DNA of 64,000 nt from Puniceibacterium confluentis (lineage in GTDB: Bacteria > Pseudomonadota > Alphaproteobacteria > Rhodobacterales > Rhodobacteraceae): positions 1 through 64,000 of the forward strand of contig NZ_VOJI01000002.1 of NCBI RefSeq assembly GCF_007923445.1, given 5' to 3'. A model generated the notes under the pieces. The model saw only the letters and a list, made by a program, of their open reading frames with translations, was not told where the DNA came from and made no database searches. Positions within the stretch are counted from its first letter, which is position 1. Each line of letters begins with the position of its first letter. This document shows positions 1 through 7,448 of this stretch, piece after piece. Position numbers and translations under genes: made by a program.

Positions 1-2
1 CC

Positions 3-77
3 GCCCTGGCCCCGACCCGCGCCGCCATCGCCCGCAGGTTCGGCCTGTCCGCCCCGACCGGGGGTGATGCGGCATGA
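3..77 (+). CDS. C-terminal end of a small element protein (partial)
   Basis: Only the last 24 codons are inside the window, ending at TGA 75-77, so the 5' part is missing. The visible residues include AIARRFGLS, which has the look of a recognition helix in a helix-turn-helix DNA-binding protein, but that is inference from a very short stretch. The stop overlaps the ATG of the next gene (ATGA), as expected in a compact phage-like operon. Function unknown. Confidence 0.4.
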   Translation, partial: ALAPTRAAIARRFGLSAPTGGDAA

Positions 78-319
78 GCACTCCCAGCCCCCTGCACGAC
101 GACTCCACCCGCGCCCGCGCCACATGCCTGCTGGTGATGGCGCTGGCACTCGTCGCCGAAGCGGACCGCATGGCCACCCTGCTGGCGGACCTCTGCGATC
201 TCGATCCGTCTTGCGACGAGATCACAGAGGCCGTCTGGAACAACACCAACGTGGGCGAAGGCATCATGATCCTGCGCGGCGACCTCCCGGTGCGCCCGGA
301 CGCAGAGGTGCTGCAATGA
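74..319 (+). CDS. Small hypothetical protein of the integrated element
   Basis: An 81-residue protein with an alanine- and leucine-rich stretch near residues 18-40, probably helical, and no family I recognise. Its ATG overlaps the preceding stop and its own TGA overlaps the next ATG, so translational coupling through this block is likely. The tight packing is the main reason to believe it is a gene. No function can be assigned. Confidence 0.5.
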   Translation: MSTPSPLHDDSTRARATCLLVMALALVAEADRMATLLADLCDLDPSCDEITEAVWNNTNVGEGIMILRGDLPVRPDAEVLQ

Positions 320-504
320 TCGACCACCTTGCCGACACCTACGCCCGCAGCCAGCGGATCCGGCCCAACTGGCTGGCCTATGGCATCGCCCTCACCTCGG
401 TCAGCATCGCCACCCTGCTGGCCACGCTGATCACCGGCGACCTGCTGCAGCTTCTGGCGCTGACCCATGCCTACGGCACACCCTGTGCCCTGACGGGGTG
501 CTGA
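316..504 (+). CDS. Small single-pass membrane protein of the element
   Basis: A 62-residue protein starting at the ATG that overlaps the previous stop. Residues about 20-50 (LAYGIALTSVSIATLLATL and onward) form one hydrophobic segment that could span the inner membrane, and three cysteines sit in the last third. Small membrane proteins of this kind are common in phage accessory blocks, but I do not recognise a family. A longer reading from position 64 would overlap the upstream gene in another frame and is less likely. Confidence 0.45.
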   Translation: MIDHLADTYARSQRIRPNWLAYGIALTSVSIATLLATLITGDLLQLLALTHAYGTPCALTGC

Positions 505-507
505 GCC

Positions 508-735
508 ATGGCGGATGACATGATTACCCGCACTTCCCCCCAGGCGGGTGGCCTGCAGGCGGGCGCAGAGCCGCTGTTCTACGCGCGCTCCGTGCTCGCC
601 GATCTGGCCCACTTTGACGACGAGACGATCCACCTGGCCTGCGCCTTCCTGATCGGCCACGCCGACACGGACGAGGCGGAAAAACATCGCGCCCGCCGCA
701 CCCGGCAGATGTTCCTCGGAAAGCCATCCGCATGA
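508..735 (+). CDS. Small hypothetical protein of the element
   Basis: A 75-residue soluble protein, acidic in the middle (FDDETIHLACAFLIGHADTD) and basic at the end. It begins 3 nt after the previous stop, and its stop overlaps the ATG of the methylase-like gene at 732. No family recognised. It is kept because it fits the continuous reading of overlapping small genes that leads to the integrase. Confidence 0.5.
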   Translation: MADDMITRTSPQAGGLQAGAEPLFYARSVLADLAHFDDETIHLACAFLIGHADTDEAEKHRARRTRQMFLGKPSA

Positions 736-1391
736 CGTCGCCCCTCCGGGTCCTGATCGGCTGCGCGACCAGCTGCGTGGCGCTGGACGCTTTCCTTGCC
801 CGGGGCCACGACGCCTGGCAGTGCGATCTGCTGCCCGCGGACAAGCCGACGAACCGGCACATCCAGGGGGACATCCGCGATGTGATCGGCTGGGGATGGG
901 ATCTGCTGATCGTGAGCAACCCGCCCTGCACCCGGCTCTGCAACTCCGGGGTCCGCTGGCTGCACACGCCACCGCCAGACAAGACCGCCGTCGAGATGTG
1001 GGCCGAGCTGGACGATGGCGCGGCCCTGTTCAGCGACTGTCTCAATGCCCCCATCGCCCATGTTGCGGTCGAGAACCCCGTCATGCACCGACACGCCCGC
1101 GAACGGATCACAGGATGGATCAAGCCGCAGATCGTGCAGCCCTGGTGGTTCGGGGATCCGGCATTCAAGGCAACGGGCCTCTACCTGCGCAACCTGCCCG
1201 ATCTGTCGGCAACCGGGCGCCTGGAGCCGCCCAGGCCCGGCACGGCAGAACACAAGGCCTGGTCCGCGATCCACCGCGCGCCGCCGGGACCGGACCGCTG
1301 GAAGATCCGCAGCAAGACGTTTCCCGGCATGGCCGAGGCCTGGGCAGACCAATGGGGCGGGCATGCCCTCGGACAGGAGATTGCAGCGTGA
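732..1391 (+). CDS. Phage-type DNA cytosine methyltransferase-like protein
   Basis: A 219-residue protein resembling the short C5-methylase-like proteins of phages. The N-terminus (VLIGCATSCVALDAFLARGH, residues 7-26) matches the position of the SAM-binding loop. NPPC at residues 63-66 takes the place of the catalytic PCQ motif, and VENPV near residue 115 resembles the ENV motif. It is shorter than true C5 methylases (over 300 residues) and no target-recognition region is evident, so it may be a minimal enzyme or a derived protein without methylase activity. It lies inside the overlapping gene block of the tRNA-Val element. A host-evasion or DNA-modification role is inference. Confidence 0.6.
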   Translation: MTSPLRVLIGCATSCVALDAFLARGHDAWQCDLLPADKPTNRHIQGDIRDVIGWGWDLLIVSNPPCTRLCNSGVRWLHTPPPDKTAVEMWAELDDGAALFSDCLNAPIAHVAVENPVMHRHARERITGWIKPQIVQPWWFGDPAFKATGLYLRNLPDLSATGRLEPPRPGTAEHKAWSAIHRAPPGPDRWKIRSKTFPGMAEAWADQWGGHALGQEIAA

Positions 1392-1401
1392 GGATGATGG
1401 A

Positions 1402-1635
1402 ATGACCGACGAGGCAACAATCACCAAACGTCGCATCGAGGCCGCTGTCATTGCCTCTCAGATGAACGCGCGGAACCACGGCGGCGATGACGCCACTGCC
1501 GCTGCTGACTTGAAGTGCGCATTTGTCCTGATCTCGGTCAAATCAGGCGCTGACCCTGAGCGGGCCCTCGCGGCGATGTGGGAGAATGCCAAGGCGGCGG
1601 TGTCCGGCTTCTGGCCAGATCAGAGGGTGAACTGA
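1402..1635 (+). CDS. Small hypothetical protein of the element
   Basis: A 77-residue protein read from ATG 1402, ten bases after the methylase-like gene ends. The sequence is mixed and soluble, with a helical look (RRIEAAVIASQMNARNH) and no known motif. The same frame is open further upstream, but that would overlap the methylase-like gene, so the internal ATG after GAGGATGATGGA is preferred. No function can be assigned. Confidence 0.5.
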   Translation: MTDEATITKRRIEAAVIASQMNARNHGGDDATAAADLKCAFVLISVKSGADPERALAAMWENAKAAVSGFWPDQRVN

Positions 1636-1636
1636 C

Positions 1637-2122
1637 ATGGCTGACCCCTCCCGCATCCTTCTGTGCCGCACCAAAGGCTGGCGCAAGCCACCAGAGGCCC
1701 GCGTGGTCGCGCGCAACACGATCTTCGGCAACCCCTGGGTGGTCGGCGCGGATGGCGCGTACTGCTGGCCGCGTGGCACCCGGGCGGGCTGGCAGTCGTC
1801 GCACCGCACCCCGGCAGGCAGGCTGACCGCAGAGCAGGCCGTGGGTGCCTTCGCGGTCTGGATCCATGGTTATCCGGTGCCGGTACGGCTGCGCCCCGAC
1901 ATTCTGCCCCCGACCAGTCGGCGCCGGTGGCGTGACGACATGCAGGCCCGCCGCGCGGCGATCTGGCAGGCGCTCAGTCTGGGCGAACTGCGCGGCCTCG
2001 ACCTGTGCTGCTGGTGCGCCACAGATGCGACCTGCCATGCCGACGTGCTGCTGGCGCTGGCGGCTGACACGCGGGCGGATCTGAGCCGGTGGATGGATCT
2101 GGTCGCGGGGGAGTTCGACTGA
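1637..2122 (+). CDS. DUF4326 domain protein
   Basis: A 161-residue protein with the hallmarks of DUF4326, a family common in phages and genomic islands: an N-terminal RILLCRTKGWRKPPEARVV block, then IFGNPWVVG, and a C-terminal LRGLDLCCWCATDATCHADV block whose Cys and His residues (CCWC...CHAD) could bind metal. The biochemical role of the family is not settled. It starts 2 nt after the preceding stop and belongs to the element operon. The family call is from motif memory. Confidence 0.75.
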   Translation: MADPSRILLCRTKGWRKPPEARVVARNTIFGNPWVVGADGAYCWPRGTRAGWQSSHRTPAGRLTAEQAVGAFAVWIHGYPVPVRLRPDILPPTSRRRWRDDMQARRAAIWQALSLGELRGLDLCCWCATDATCHADVLLALAADTRADLSRWMDLVAGEFD

Positions 2123-2123
2123 C

Positions 2124-2402
2124 ATGGGACAGCACCGCACCATTACCGTGACAGTGCCGACCGAGATCGCGCAAACAGCGCGACCATTGGCATATGTATC
2201 GGCCGCGACGTTGGCGCAGCTGCTCGACGCCAGCGAAACCACCATCCGGGAATGGACGCGGACCGGCGTCCTGCCCAAACCGATCAAGATCAGCAGCGGC
2301 GCGACACGATGGAAGTGGACCGATGTCGAGAATCGGCTCAACACTGGGTCAAACCACGTAGAGGACGATCCAATTTTGAGAGCAAGCCGTGGCCAGAAGT
2401 GA
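2124..2402 (+). CDS. Excisionase/AlpA-like helix-turn-helix protein
   Basis: A 92-residue DNA-binding protein. Residues about 24-65 (YVSAATLAQLLDASETTIRE then TRTGVLPKPIKI) read as a MerR/AlpA-type winged helix-turn-helix, the fold used by recombination directionality factors. It starts 2 nt after the DUF4326 gene and overlaps the integrase start by 14 nt, the usual position of an excisionase in an integrase module. The likely job is to steer the integrase towards excision or to repress the operon; this is inferred from fold and context. Confidence 0.7.
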   Translation: MGQHRTITVTVPTEIAQTARPLAYVSAATLAQLLDASETTIREWTRTGVLPKPIKISSGATRWKWTDVENRLNTGSNHVEDDPILRASRGQK

Positions 2403-3537
2403 ATTTCGCTTGGAGCGCTATGTTCAGCGCAAGGTGAAGCGCGGCCGCGAATTCTTCTATTTCCGAGTAGTGCGCAACGGCAATGAACAACGCTTCCCTC
2501 TGCCTCACCCTTTTGATTCCGACTATCGCGCCGCGTACAATAGCGCGCACCGTGTAGTCTTCGGCACGATCCCGGGGGAATTCGAAAGCAAGACTAGCAT
2601 CGCCCGCATGGTGCGCGATCACCGCGACAGTGAACGGTTCCGCAAGCTGCCAAAGGCGTCGACCACCCTGCGCAATCTCGCATGCGATCTTATGCTGGAG
2701 CGATGGGGAGAGTTCGAAGCCTCTGCCATCAAACCGGTGCACGTTCAGGCCCTCTACGACTCTCTGGCCGATCGTCCGGCCACCGCGAACCGCCGCCTTG
2801 ACGACATCAGCGCCGTGTTCGGATGGGGCAAGCCGCGGGGTTTTGTGGACACAAACCCCTGCACCGGCATCGAGCGGGTCCAGAGCGACGTCAGCTACGA
2901 ACCTTGGCCAGAGGAAAAGCTGCAGCTGCTGATCGATCAGGGCAAGCGCGAGATCGTGAAGGTGGCCCTTGTCGCCGCCTACACAGGCCAGAGACGCGAG
3001 GACGTGCTGCGCAAGTTGACGGACAAGGCAATCAAGGACAGCGTCTGGTACCTGGAACAGGGCAAGACCAGGACAAGCGTCCCTGTTCCCCTTCATCCTG
3101 TTGTGCTGGCCATTCTCGACATGGAGCGCGCCGCGCGCCGCAAGGCCAGCATCATCGATCCCGGCCGTCCGCTACTGACAAACTCTCGCGGCAACCCATG
3201 GACTCCGAGCGGCTTTGGAGCATCGTGGCGGACCGAGCTCATCCGGCTGAAGCTGCGCCCGCACCGTGTGGAGAATCTGCCAGAGGGCGCGTTTCGCGCC
3301 ACCCTGCACGGGCTTCGCCACACGAACGCAACGAACATAGCAAACGCGGTGGCCAGAAATGCCGAGATCTTTGGGGGAATCGCGCGGGTTCAGGCTATGT
3401 TGGGCCACCTCTCAGAAAGCATGTCCAAGCACTATGCCCGCCGTGCGGAGGTCGAGCATTTGAACCACGAAACGCTGCTGCTGTTGCCGGAAATTGGGAA
3501 CCGGCCCGGCTGGATTGGGAACCAGTCAGAAAATTAG
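2389..3537 (+). CDS. Tyrosine recombinase (integrase) of the tRNA-Val element
   Basis: A 382-residue phage-type integrase that catalyses site-specific recombination between element and chromosome. It has an N-terminal arm-binding region (residues 1-65), a core-binding domain (about 70-165) and a catalytic domain (170-370). The visible catalytic residues are R202 (TGQRREDV), H307 and R310 (HGLRHT), H340 (MLGHLS) and nucleophile Y349 (SKHYARR), so the enzyme looks intact. The start is a GTG inside the upstream HTH gene. The gene ends 18 bp from the 3' end of a tRNA-Val gene, the classical arrangement in which the tRNA end supplies the attachment site. Confidence 0.92.
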   Translation: MARSEFRLERYVQRKVKRGREFFYFRVVRNGNEQRFPLPHPFDSDYRAAYNSAHRVVFGTIPGEFESKTSIARMVRDHRDSERFRKLPKASTTLRNLACDLMLERWGEFEASAIKPVHVQALYDSLADRPATANRRLDDISAVFGWGKPRGFVDTNPCTGIERVQSDVSYEPWPEEKLQLLIDQGKREIVKVALVAAYTGQRREDVLRKLTDKAIKDSVWYLEQGKTRTSVPVPLHPVVLAILDMERAARRKASIIDPGRPLLTNSRGNPWTPSGFGASWRTELIRLKLRPHRVENLPEGAFRATLHGLRHTNATNIANAVARNAEIFGGIARVQAMLGHLSESMSKHYARRAEVEHLNHETLLLLPEIGNRPGWIGNQSEN

Positions 3538-3555
3538 GCTGTAAGTGTTTGATTT

Positions 3556-3600
3556 TGGTGGGTGATAACGGGCTCGAACCGCTGACATCTTCGGTGTAAA
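3556..3600. other. Probable attachment site (att) of the element
   Basis: This is the 3' half of the tRNA-Val gene (T-arm, acceptor 3' strand and CCA), 18 bp from the integrase stop. Tyrosine integrases next to a tRNA normally recombine in this part. The matching direct repeat should lie beyond the left end of the window, so the exact core cannot be fixed here. Confidence 0.5.
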
Positions 3601-3631
3601 CGAAGCGCTCTACCAACTGAGCTAATCACCC
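3556..3631 (-). tRNA. tRNA-Val (anticodon UAC)
   Basis: Read on the minus strand, the 7-bp acceptor stem GGGTGAT/ATCACCC, D-arm, anticodon stem CTTCG/CGAAG with loop TTTACAC (anticodon TAC) and T-arm GGTTCGAGCC all fold. The discriminator A and an encoded CCA occupy 3556-3559. The 3' end faces the integrase 18 bp away, so this gene probably contains the integration core sequence of the element and is regenerated on insertion. A promoter lies just upstream at 3642-3670. Confidence 0.95.
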
Positions 3632-3641
3632 GACTGAACGG

Positions 3642-3670
3642 CTTTTAGAATCCTGCGGCGCGGAGATCAA
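3642..3670 (-). promoter_or_regulatory. Sigma-70-type promoter for tRNA-Val
   Basis: On the minus strand, -35 TTGATC and -10 TAAAAG are separated by 17 bp, with the -10 ending 10 bp before the first base of the tRNA. Spacing and position fit a housekeeping promoter. Confidence 0.55.
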
Positions 3671-3685
3671 GGCATCTTGGGCCTG

Positions 3686-4168
3686 TCAGCCAATAGAATT
3701 TTCGCCGTCTTTCTCCAGCCAGCGCCGGGGTCCCGCGCCGGTGCGGCCCAGCGCATCCCCCGGATTGTAGAGCGGGCAGTTTTCCAGGGAAAGGCAGCCG
3801 CAGCCCATGCAATGGTCCAGCTGGTCGCGCAGTTTTGCCAGCAGCGCCATGCGCCGGTCGATCTCGTCACGCCAGCGGGTTGACGCGACCGCCCAGTCAG
3901 CCTTGCCCACGGCGGCACCGCTGGGCACCTGATCGAGGACAACGCGCACCTCGGCGAGCGGAATGCCAAGAGTCTGCGCCACGCGGATCACCGAAACCCG
4001 ACGCAATTCGCGGCGATCATACCGGCGATGGTTGGCCGGGGTACGCCAACTGCTGATCAGGCCCTCGGCCTCGTAATAATGCAGGGTCGACACTGCAACC
4101 CCGGCGCGCCGGGCCATCTCTCCGACACTCAGATCGGCGGGCAGTATTTTGCGGGCAGGTTTTGACAT
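3686..4168 (-). CDS. soxR: Redox-sensitive transcriptional activator SoxR
   Basis: A 160-residue MerR-family regulator that senses redox-cycling compounds through a [2Fe-2S] cluster. From the ATG at 4168, residues 13-80 form the MerR winged helix (SVGEMARRAGVAVSTLHYYE), followed by a dimerisation helix and the cluster motif with C120, C123, C125 and C131 (CMGCGCLSLENC). The longer reading from 4252 would run through the operator and is rejected. A well-formed SoxR box lies at 4178-4195, ten bases upstream of the start, shared with the divergent DUF1127 gene. No soxS follows; non-enteric SoxR proteins usually act directly on their targets. Confidence 0.95.
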   Translation of the reverse strand: MSKPARKILPADLSVGEMARRAGVAVSTLHYYEAEGLISSWRTPANHRRYDRRELRRVSVIRVAQTLGIPLAEVRVVLDQVPSGAAVGKADWAVASTRWRDEIDRRMALLAKLRDQLDHCMGCGCLSLENCPLYNPGDALGRTGAGPRRWLEKDGENSIG

Positions 4169-4177
4169 CGGGCTTGA

Positions 4178-4195
4178 CCTCAAGTTCACTTGAGG
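4178..4195. promoter_or_regulatory. SoxR box (operator)
   Basis: CCTCAAGTTCACTTGAGG is a 7-bp inverted repeat around a 4-nt centre and differs at one position from the canonical enterobacterial SoxR site with TTAA at its centre. A TTGACC at 4174-4179 could be the -35 element of a plus-strand promoter whose long spacer holds the box, as in MerR-type activation. The -10 is not clear. Confidence 0.85.
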
Positions 4196-4237
4196 TCCGA
4201 GAGTAGACAGACTGACCGATTCCTCAAGGAGAATTCC

Positions 4238-4441
4238 ATGTCCGTCCACCATCTCGATTTCCTGTTTCCGTTGCGCCGCCGGCCGCGCCTATGGCAACGC
4301 CTCAAACAGTGGTCACGAGCCCGCCGTGACCGCCGTCGTCTGGAACTGCTGCGTCAGACACCGCATCTGGCGCGTGATATCGGAATTCCGCACACGCCAG
4401 ACACCCGCGGGACGACAGTCGACGATCGGGCATCATGGTAG
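4238..4441 (+). CDS. DUF1127 small protein, divergent from soxR
   Basis: A 67-residue, strongly basic protein with the DUF1127 (YjiS-like) signature in its C-terminal half: an arginine-rich helix, then LRQTPHLARDIGIP. The ATG at 4238 follows AAGGAGAATTCC. DUF1127 proteins are small, and some have been linked to RNA turnover and to phosphate or carbon metabolism in alphaproteobacteria. The gene lies 42 bp from the SoxR box and is the only gene that box could activate on this strand, so SoxR control is likely. It is the first of two DUF1127 genes here, both divergent from a regulator. Confidence 0.8.
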   Translation: MSVHHLDFLFPLRRRPRLWQRLKQWSRARRDRRRLELLRQTPHLARDIGIPHTPDTRGTTVDDRASW

Positions 4442-4601
4442 AAGTTTTCCGGCGCGTGGCGCAGATTTTCGCCTTTGCACCCGGGTGCGGCGGATTGTGC
4501 GCAGCCGTTGCCGACGAGGTTGCGTCCATGCAGCACGCAGCGGATATCAGCGTGCTGGCTGCGCAGCCCGGCGACGCCCCGGCCCGGGAATCCCCTTCGG
4601 G

Positions 4602-5552
4602 TCAGGCGCGTGCCAGCTTGGCCTCTCGGGCGGCGCGCAGGCGGGCAAAATCGTCGCCGGCGTGATACGAAGACCGCGTCAGCGGCGTCGCTGACACCAT
4701 CAGGAACCCCTTGCCCAGCGCCGCCCGTTCGTAGCCCGCAAATTCATCCGGATGCACGAAGCGATCCACGGCATGATGCTTGGGCGTCGGTTGCAGGTAC
4801 TGGCCGATGGTCAGAAAATCCACGTCCGCGGCACGCATGTCATCCATCACCTGGAGCACTGCTTCGCGGCCCTCGCCGAGACCAACCATGATGCCGGATT
4901 TGGTAAAGATCGACGGATCCAGCTCTTTGACCCGCTGCAGCAGGCGCAGCGAATGGAAATAGCGCGCGCCGGGACGGACCGACGGATAAAGCCCGGGCAC
5001 GGTTTCCAGGTTATGGTTGAACACGTCCGGTCTGGCGGCAACAACCGTTTCCAGAACCGAGGGCGCACATTTCAGGAAATCCGGTGTCAGAATCTCGATC
5101 GTGGTGCCCGGCGCCCGGTGGCGCACGGCGCGGATGGTCTGGGCAAAGTGCTCGGCGCCGCCATCGTCCAGATCATCGCGGTCGACGCTGGTGATCACCA
5201 CGTGGTTCAGCCCGAGCTTCTGCACGGCATCCGCCACGCGACCGGGTTCGAAGGCGTCCAGAGTCTCCGGACGGCCGGTGGCGATGTTGCAGAAGGTGCA
5301 GCCCCGGGTACAGATGTCACCCATGATCATCATCGTCGCGTGGCCCTGGCTCCAGCATTCTCCGACGTTCGGGCAGCTCGCTTCTTCGCAGACGGTGACC
5401 AGATTGTTTTCTCGCATGATCTTGCGCGTGTCGGCATAGCCCTGCCCGCCGGGTGCGCGCACCCGGATCCAGTCGGGTTTCTTGGGTTGGGCATTGTCGG
5501 CGCGATGCGCCTTTTCGGGGTGCCGCTGCTCGGGTATCTTGAGATCTCGCAT
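4602..5552 (-). CDS. lipA: Lipoyl synthase
   Basis: A 316-residue radical-SAM enzyme that inserts two sulfurs into protein-bound octanoyl groups to make lipoate for the 2-oxoacid dehydrogenases and glycine cleavage system. The auxiliary cluster cysteines are C55, C60 and C66 ([12 protein letters not shown]) and the radical-SAM cysteines are C81, C85 and C88 (CTRGCTFC). The start at 5552 ([10 protein letters not shown]) follows a G-rich ribosome site. The frame stays open upstream to 5741, but that stretch does not resemble the family. Monocistronic as far as visible. Confidence 0.97.
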   Translation of the reverse strand: MRDLKIPEQRHPEKAHRADNAQPKKPDWIRVRAPGGQGYADTRKIMRENNLVTVCEEASCPNVGECWSQGHATMMIMGDICTRGCTFCNIATGRPETLDAFEPGRVADAVQKLGLNHVVITSVDRDDLDDGGAEHFAQTIRAVRHRAPGTTIEILTPDFLKCAPSVLETVVAARPDVFNHNLETVPGLYPSVRPGARYFHSLRLLQRVKELDPSIFTKSGIMVGLGEGREAVLQVMDDMRAADVDFLTIGQYLQPTPKHHAVDRFVHPDEFAGYERAALGKGFLMVSATPLTRSSYHAGDDFARLRAAREAKLARA

Positions 5553-5777
5553 GTGGTGCCCCCCGCTGTGTCCTGACGCTTGGCCTATAGCATATGTCAC
5601 GCTGGCAGGCAGTACCAGCATCGCATAGCTGCCATGCAATGCGCGATGTTCTGAAGAAGACAGGAACTGCGGCACCTTAGGTGTCCGGGCGGGCCGCTTG
5701 TTGCCGCCCCCTGCCCGGCGGTCGTACCAATTCGCAGGCATTTGGCGGGCACCGGGCCGGTTTACCCGCCGTCACGC

Positions 5778-6911
5778 TCAGCCGATCAACCCGCCGCCCG
5801 CGCCCACCGTCTCGTCGTAATGGCGGCGCAGGCGTTGCAGCGCGATGCGCAATACGATCTTGCCCGACCGGGCCGACCAGCCCATGCGCTTCTCGGCGGT
5901 CTCCAGACCCTCGAGGTGGCAGCAGCAACGCACCGCGACATCCGCGAGTCCGGGTCCAAGTTCCGACAGAGCCGCCGAAACCCGGCTGCGGGCCGCTTCC
6001 TGCCCGCGTGGCTCGGTGGTTGCACATTGCGGCTTGCCCGGCGCGGCACTCGGAACCCGGTCGCAGGTCTGCGGCCCCGGCTGCCCCATCTGGCTCAGCT
6101 CGAAATCCTCGCGCAGCCGCTCACCGGCACTGACCAGCGCATCTTCGAGAAACGGACTGCCGTCCCGGTCGCGGCGGCGGGCCAGAGCGGCCAGCGGGCT
6201 GTCACCGACCGCATAGCGCGTGCGCGCCGCGCGCGGGTCCAGCGCCTGGCGCTCCATCGCCTCTTCGGCGGCACGCCCGGTCAACTGTCCGGCAAAGCTG
6301 GTTTGCGTCTCGGCAAAGCCACGCAGCCGGCTTTCCTGCTCGGCAATCAGCTGAGACAGGGCCGCCCGCCCGGCCGGCGTGATCCGGTAGCGCGCGATCC
6401 GGCCCGGAGTGACGCAGGCGATCCAGTCTTTGAGGGCCATCGCCTGGGCAATCGTGCTGTCCACCACGGCGGTTCTCGTGCTGCCGCCATCCGCCGTATC
6501 GCGCACCACGACAGCCTTTTCCATTTCCGCCGCAACCGCAAGGACCGCCCCGGTTTCGCTCAGCCGCCGCAGGATCCGGCGTCCCTCACGTGCCAGGGTC
6601 TTCTGGTCGATGTTCGATGGGTTGGAAGAGGAGAGTGCATTCATCTTGGCAGATTCCTTTTCAAGCTGTCCGGCTGTCGGCTGAATGAGATGTTGACCCA
6701 AACGGCGCAGCGCAGCGTCAACCAGGGGATCGTCGCGCCGACCTTCCAGTTTGCGCACCTGGCGCAACACCGTCGAGGCATGACAGCCCGCCTGCCTGGC
6801 CAGAGCCCGGATCGGCAATCCGGTTTCGATGTGCACCAGGTAATGGCGTGCTGCCTCCGGCACCCACCCCGGCAGGGTCTGTTCAGTGTCACGCTGCGTG
6901 CTGCGGATCAT
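5778..6911 (-). CDS. DUF6456 helix-turn-helix protein
   Basis: A 377-residue protein of a type restricted to Rhodobacteraceae and relatives, which I recall as DUF6456. Residues about 15-60 (GLPIRALARQAGCHASTVLR) form a clear helix-turn-helix. The middle is helical and arginine-rich, and a conserved C-terminal block (YAVGDSPLAALARRRDRDG and LRIALQRLRRHYDE) looks like a second nucleic-acid-binding region. The start at 6911 has AGGAAG eight bases upstream; the reading from 6947 lacks a ribosome site. It is divergent from a DUF6477 gene across a 228-bp spacer with a CtrA-like box. A regulatory role is likely but the target is unknown. Confidence 0.7.
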   Translation of the reverse strand: MIRSTQRDTEQTLPGWVPEAARHYLVHIETGLPIRALARQAGCHASTVLRQVRKLEGRRDDPLVDAALRRLGQHLIQPTAGQLEKESAKMNALSSSNPSNIDQKTLAREGRRILRRLSETGAVLAVAAEMEKAVVVRDTADGGSTRTAVVDSTIAQAMALKDWIACVTPGRIARYRITPAGRAALSQLIAEQESRLRGFAETQTSFAGQLTGRAAEEAMERQALDPRAARTRYAVGDSPLAALARRRDRDGSPFLEDALVSAGERLREDFELSQMGQPGPQTCDRVPSAAPGKPQCATTEPRGQEAARSRVSAALSELGPGLADVAVRCCCHLEGLETAEKRMGWSARSGKIVLRIALQRLRRHYDETVGAGGGLIG

Positions 6912-6939
6912 GGTCCGGCTTCCTTTGATGCCCGCTGAG

Positions 6940-6960
6940 ATATCCACAGAGATATCCCCA
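6940..6960. repeat. Two DnaA-box-like direct repeats
   Basis: ATATCCACA (6940-6948) matches the DnaA consensus TTATCCACA at 8 of 9 positions, and ATATCCCCA (6952-6960) at 7 of 9. They form a 12-bp-period direct repeat, GAGATATCC(A/C)C, just upstream of the DUF6456 start. This could be a DnaA or other regulator site; two sites alone are weak evidence. Confidence 0.3.
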
Positions 6961-6989
6961 GCTTGGTGTGGAACATTTGACTGTTATCG

Positions 6990-7005
6990 TTACCCGCTGG
7001 TTAAC
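6990..7005 (+). promoter_or_regulatory. CtrA-like box in the DUF6456/DUF6477 divergent promoter
   Basis: TTAC-N7-TTAAC reads on the plus strand and matches the CtrA consensus TTAA-N7-TTAAC with one mismatch. It lies about 135 bp before the DUF6477 gene and 80 bp before the DUF6456 gene. A one-mismatch box alone can occur by chance, but the intergenic location and the presence of ctrA in the window support it. Confidence 0.45.
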
Positions 7006-7139
7006 AAATTTACGCTTATGTAAGGATTGTTGCGAATTTCTAAACAGTTGTGAACATTCCGGACGGTGACATTCGGCTTCGCGCAACACCCTCAAAAGTT
7101 GTGTCACATTCCAGAGACACGCTTTTTGGGAGAGACGCC

Positions 7140-7448
7140 ATGACCACCGCCCTTCGCTGCCTTGACACGATTCGCCGCCCGCGCCTGCTGATCCGGACCG
7201 CCCGGATCGGTGTCGCAGACTATCGGCGGAATGTTCATCTGCACCGGCTGCTGGGCTTGGCGCACCTGCCCCGGAACGAAGCGGCACTGGAACAGCTGAT
7301 CACCCTGGAACAGGAAATCGACACACAGCGACAGGAATGCGCGGCGAGCTACTCGATCAGCCGCCACATCGAGGTTCTGGTCGCCATGATGGGCGAGGCG
7401 CAACTGCTGCGCGCCTCGGCTCCTGTGTCACTGGTGGCGGCGGGTTAG
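7140..7448 (+). CDS. DUF6477-type small protein
   Basis: A 102-residue basic, helical protein typical of Rhodobacteraceae. I recall it as DUF6477 and am less sure of the number than of the lineage restriction. The ATG at 7140 follows GGGAGAGACGCC. A conserved-looking core is RPRLLIRTARIGVADYRRN followed by LPRNEAALEQLITLEQEID. No catalytic or membrane motif is visible. It is divergent from the DUF6456 regulator, and its stop codon overlaps that of the convergent mttB-like gene by 3 nt. Confidence 0.6.
   Translation: MTTALRCLDTIRRPRLLIRTARIGVADYRRNVHLHRLLGLAHLPRNEAALEQLITLEQEIDTQRQECAASYSISRHIEVLVAMMGEAQLLRASAPVSLVAAG

Noticed and set aside
4752-5576. Plus-strand frame across lipA
   Set aside because: Antisense shadow of the lipoyl synthase gene with no ribosome site or family features.
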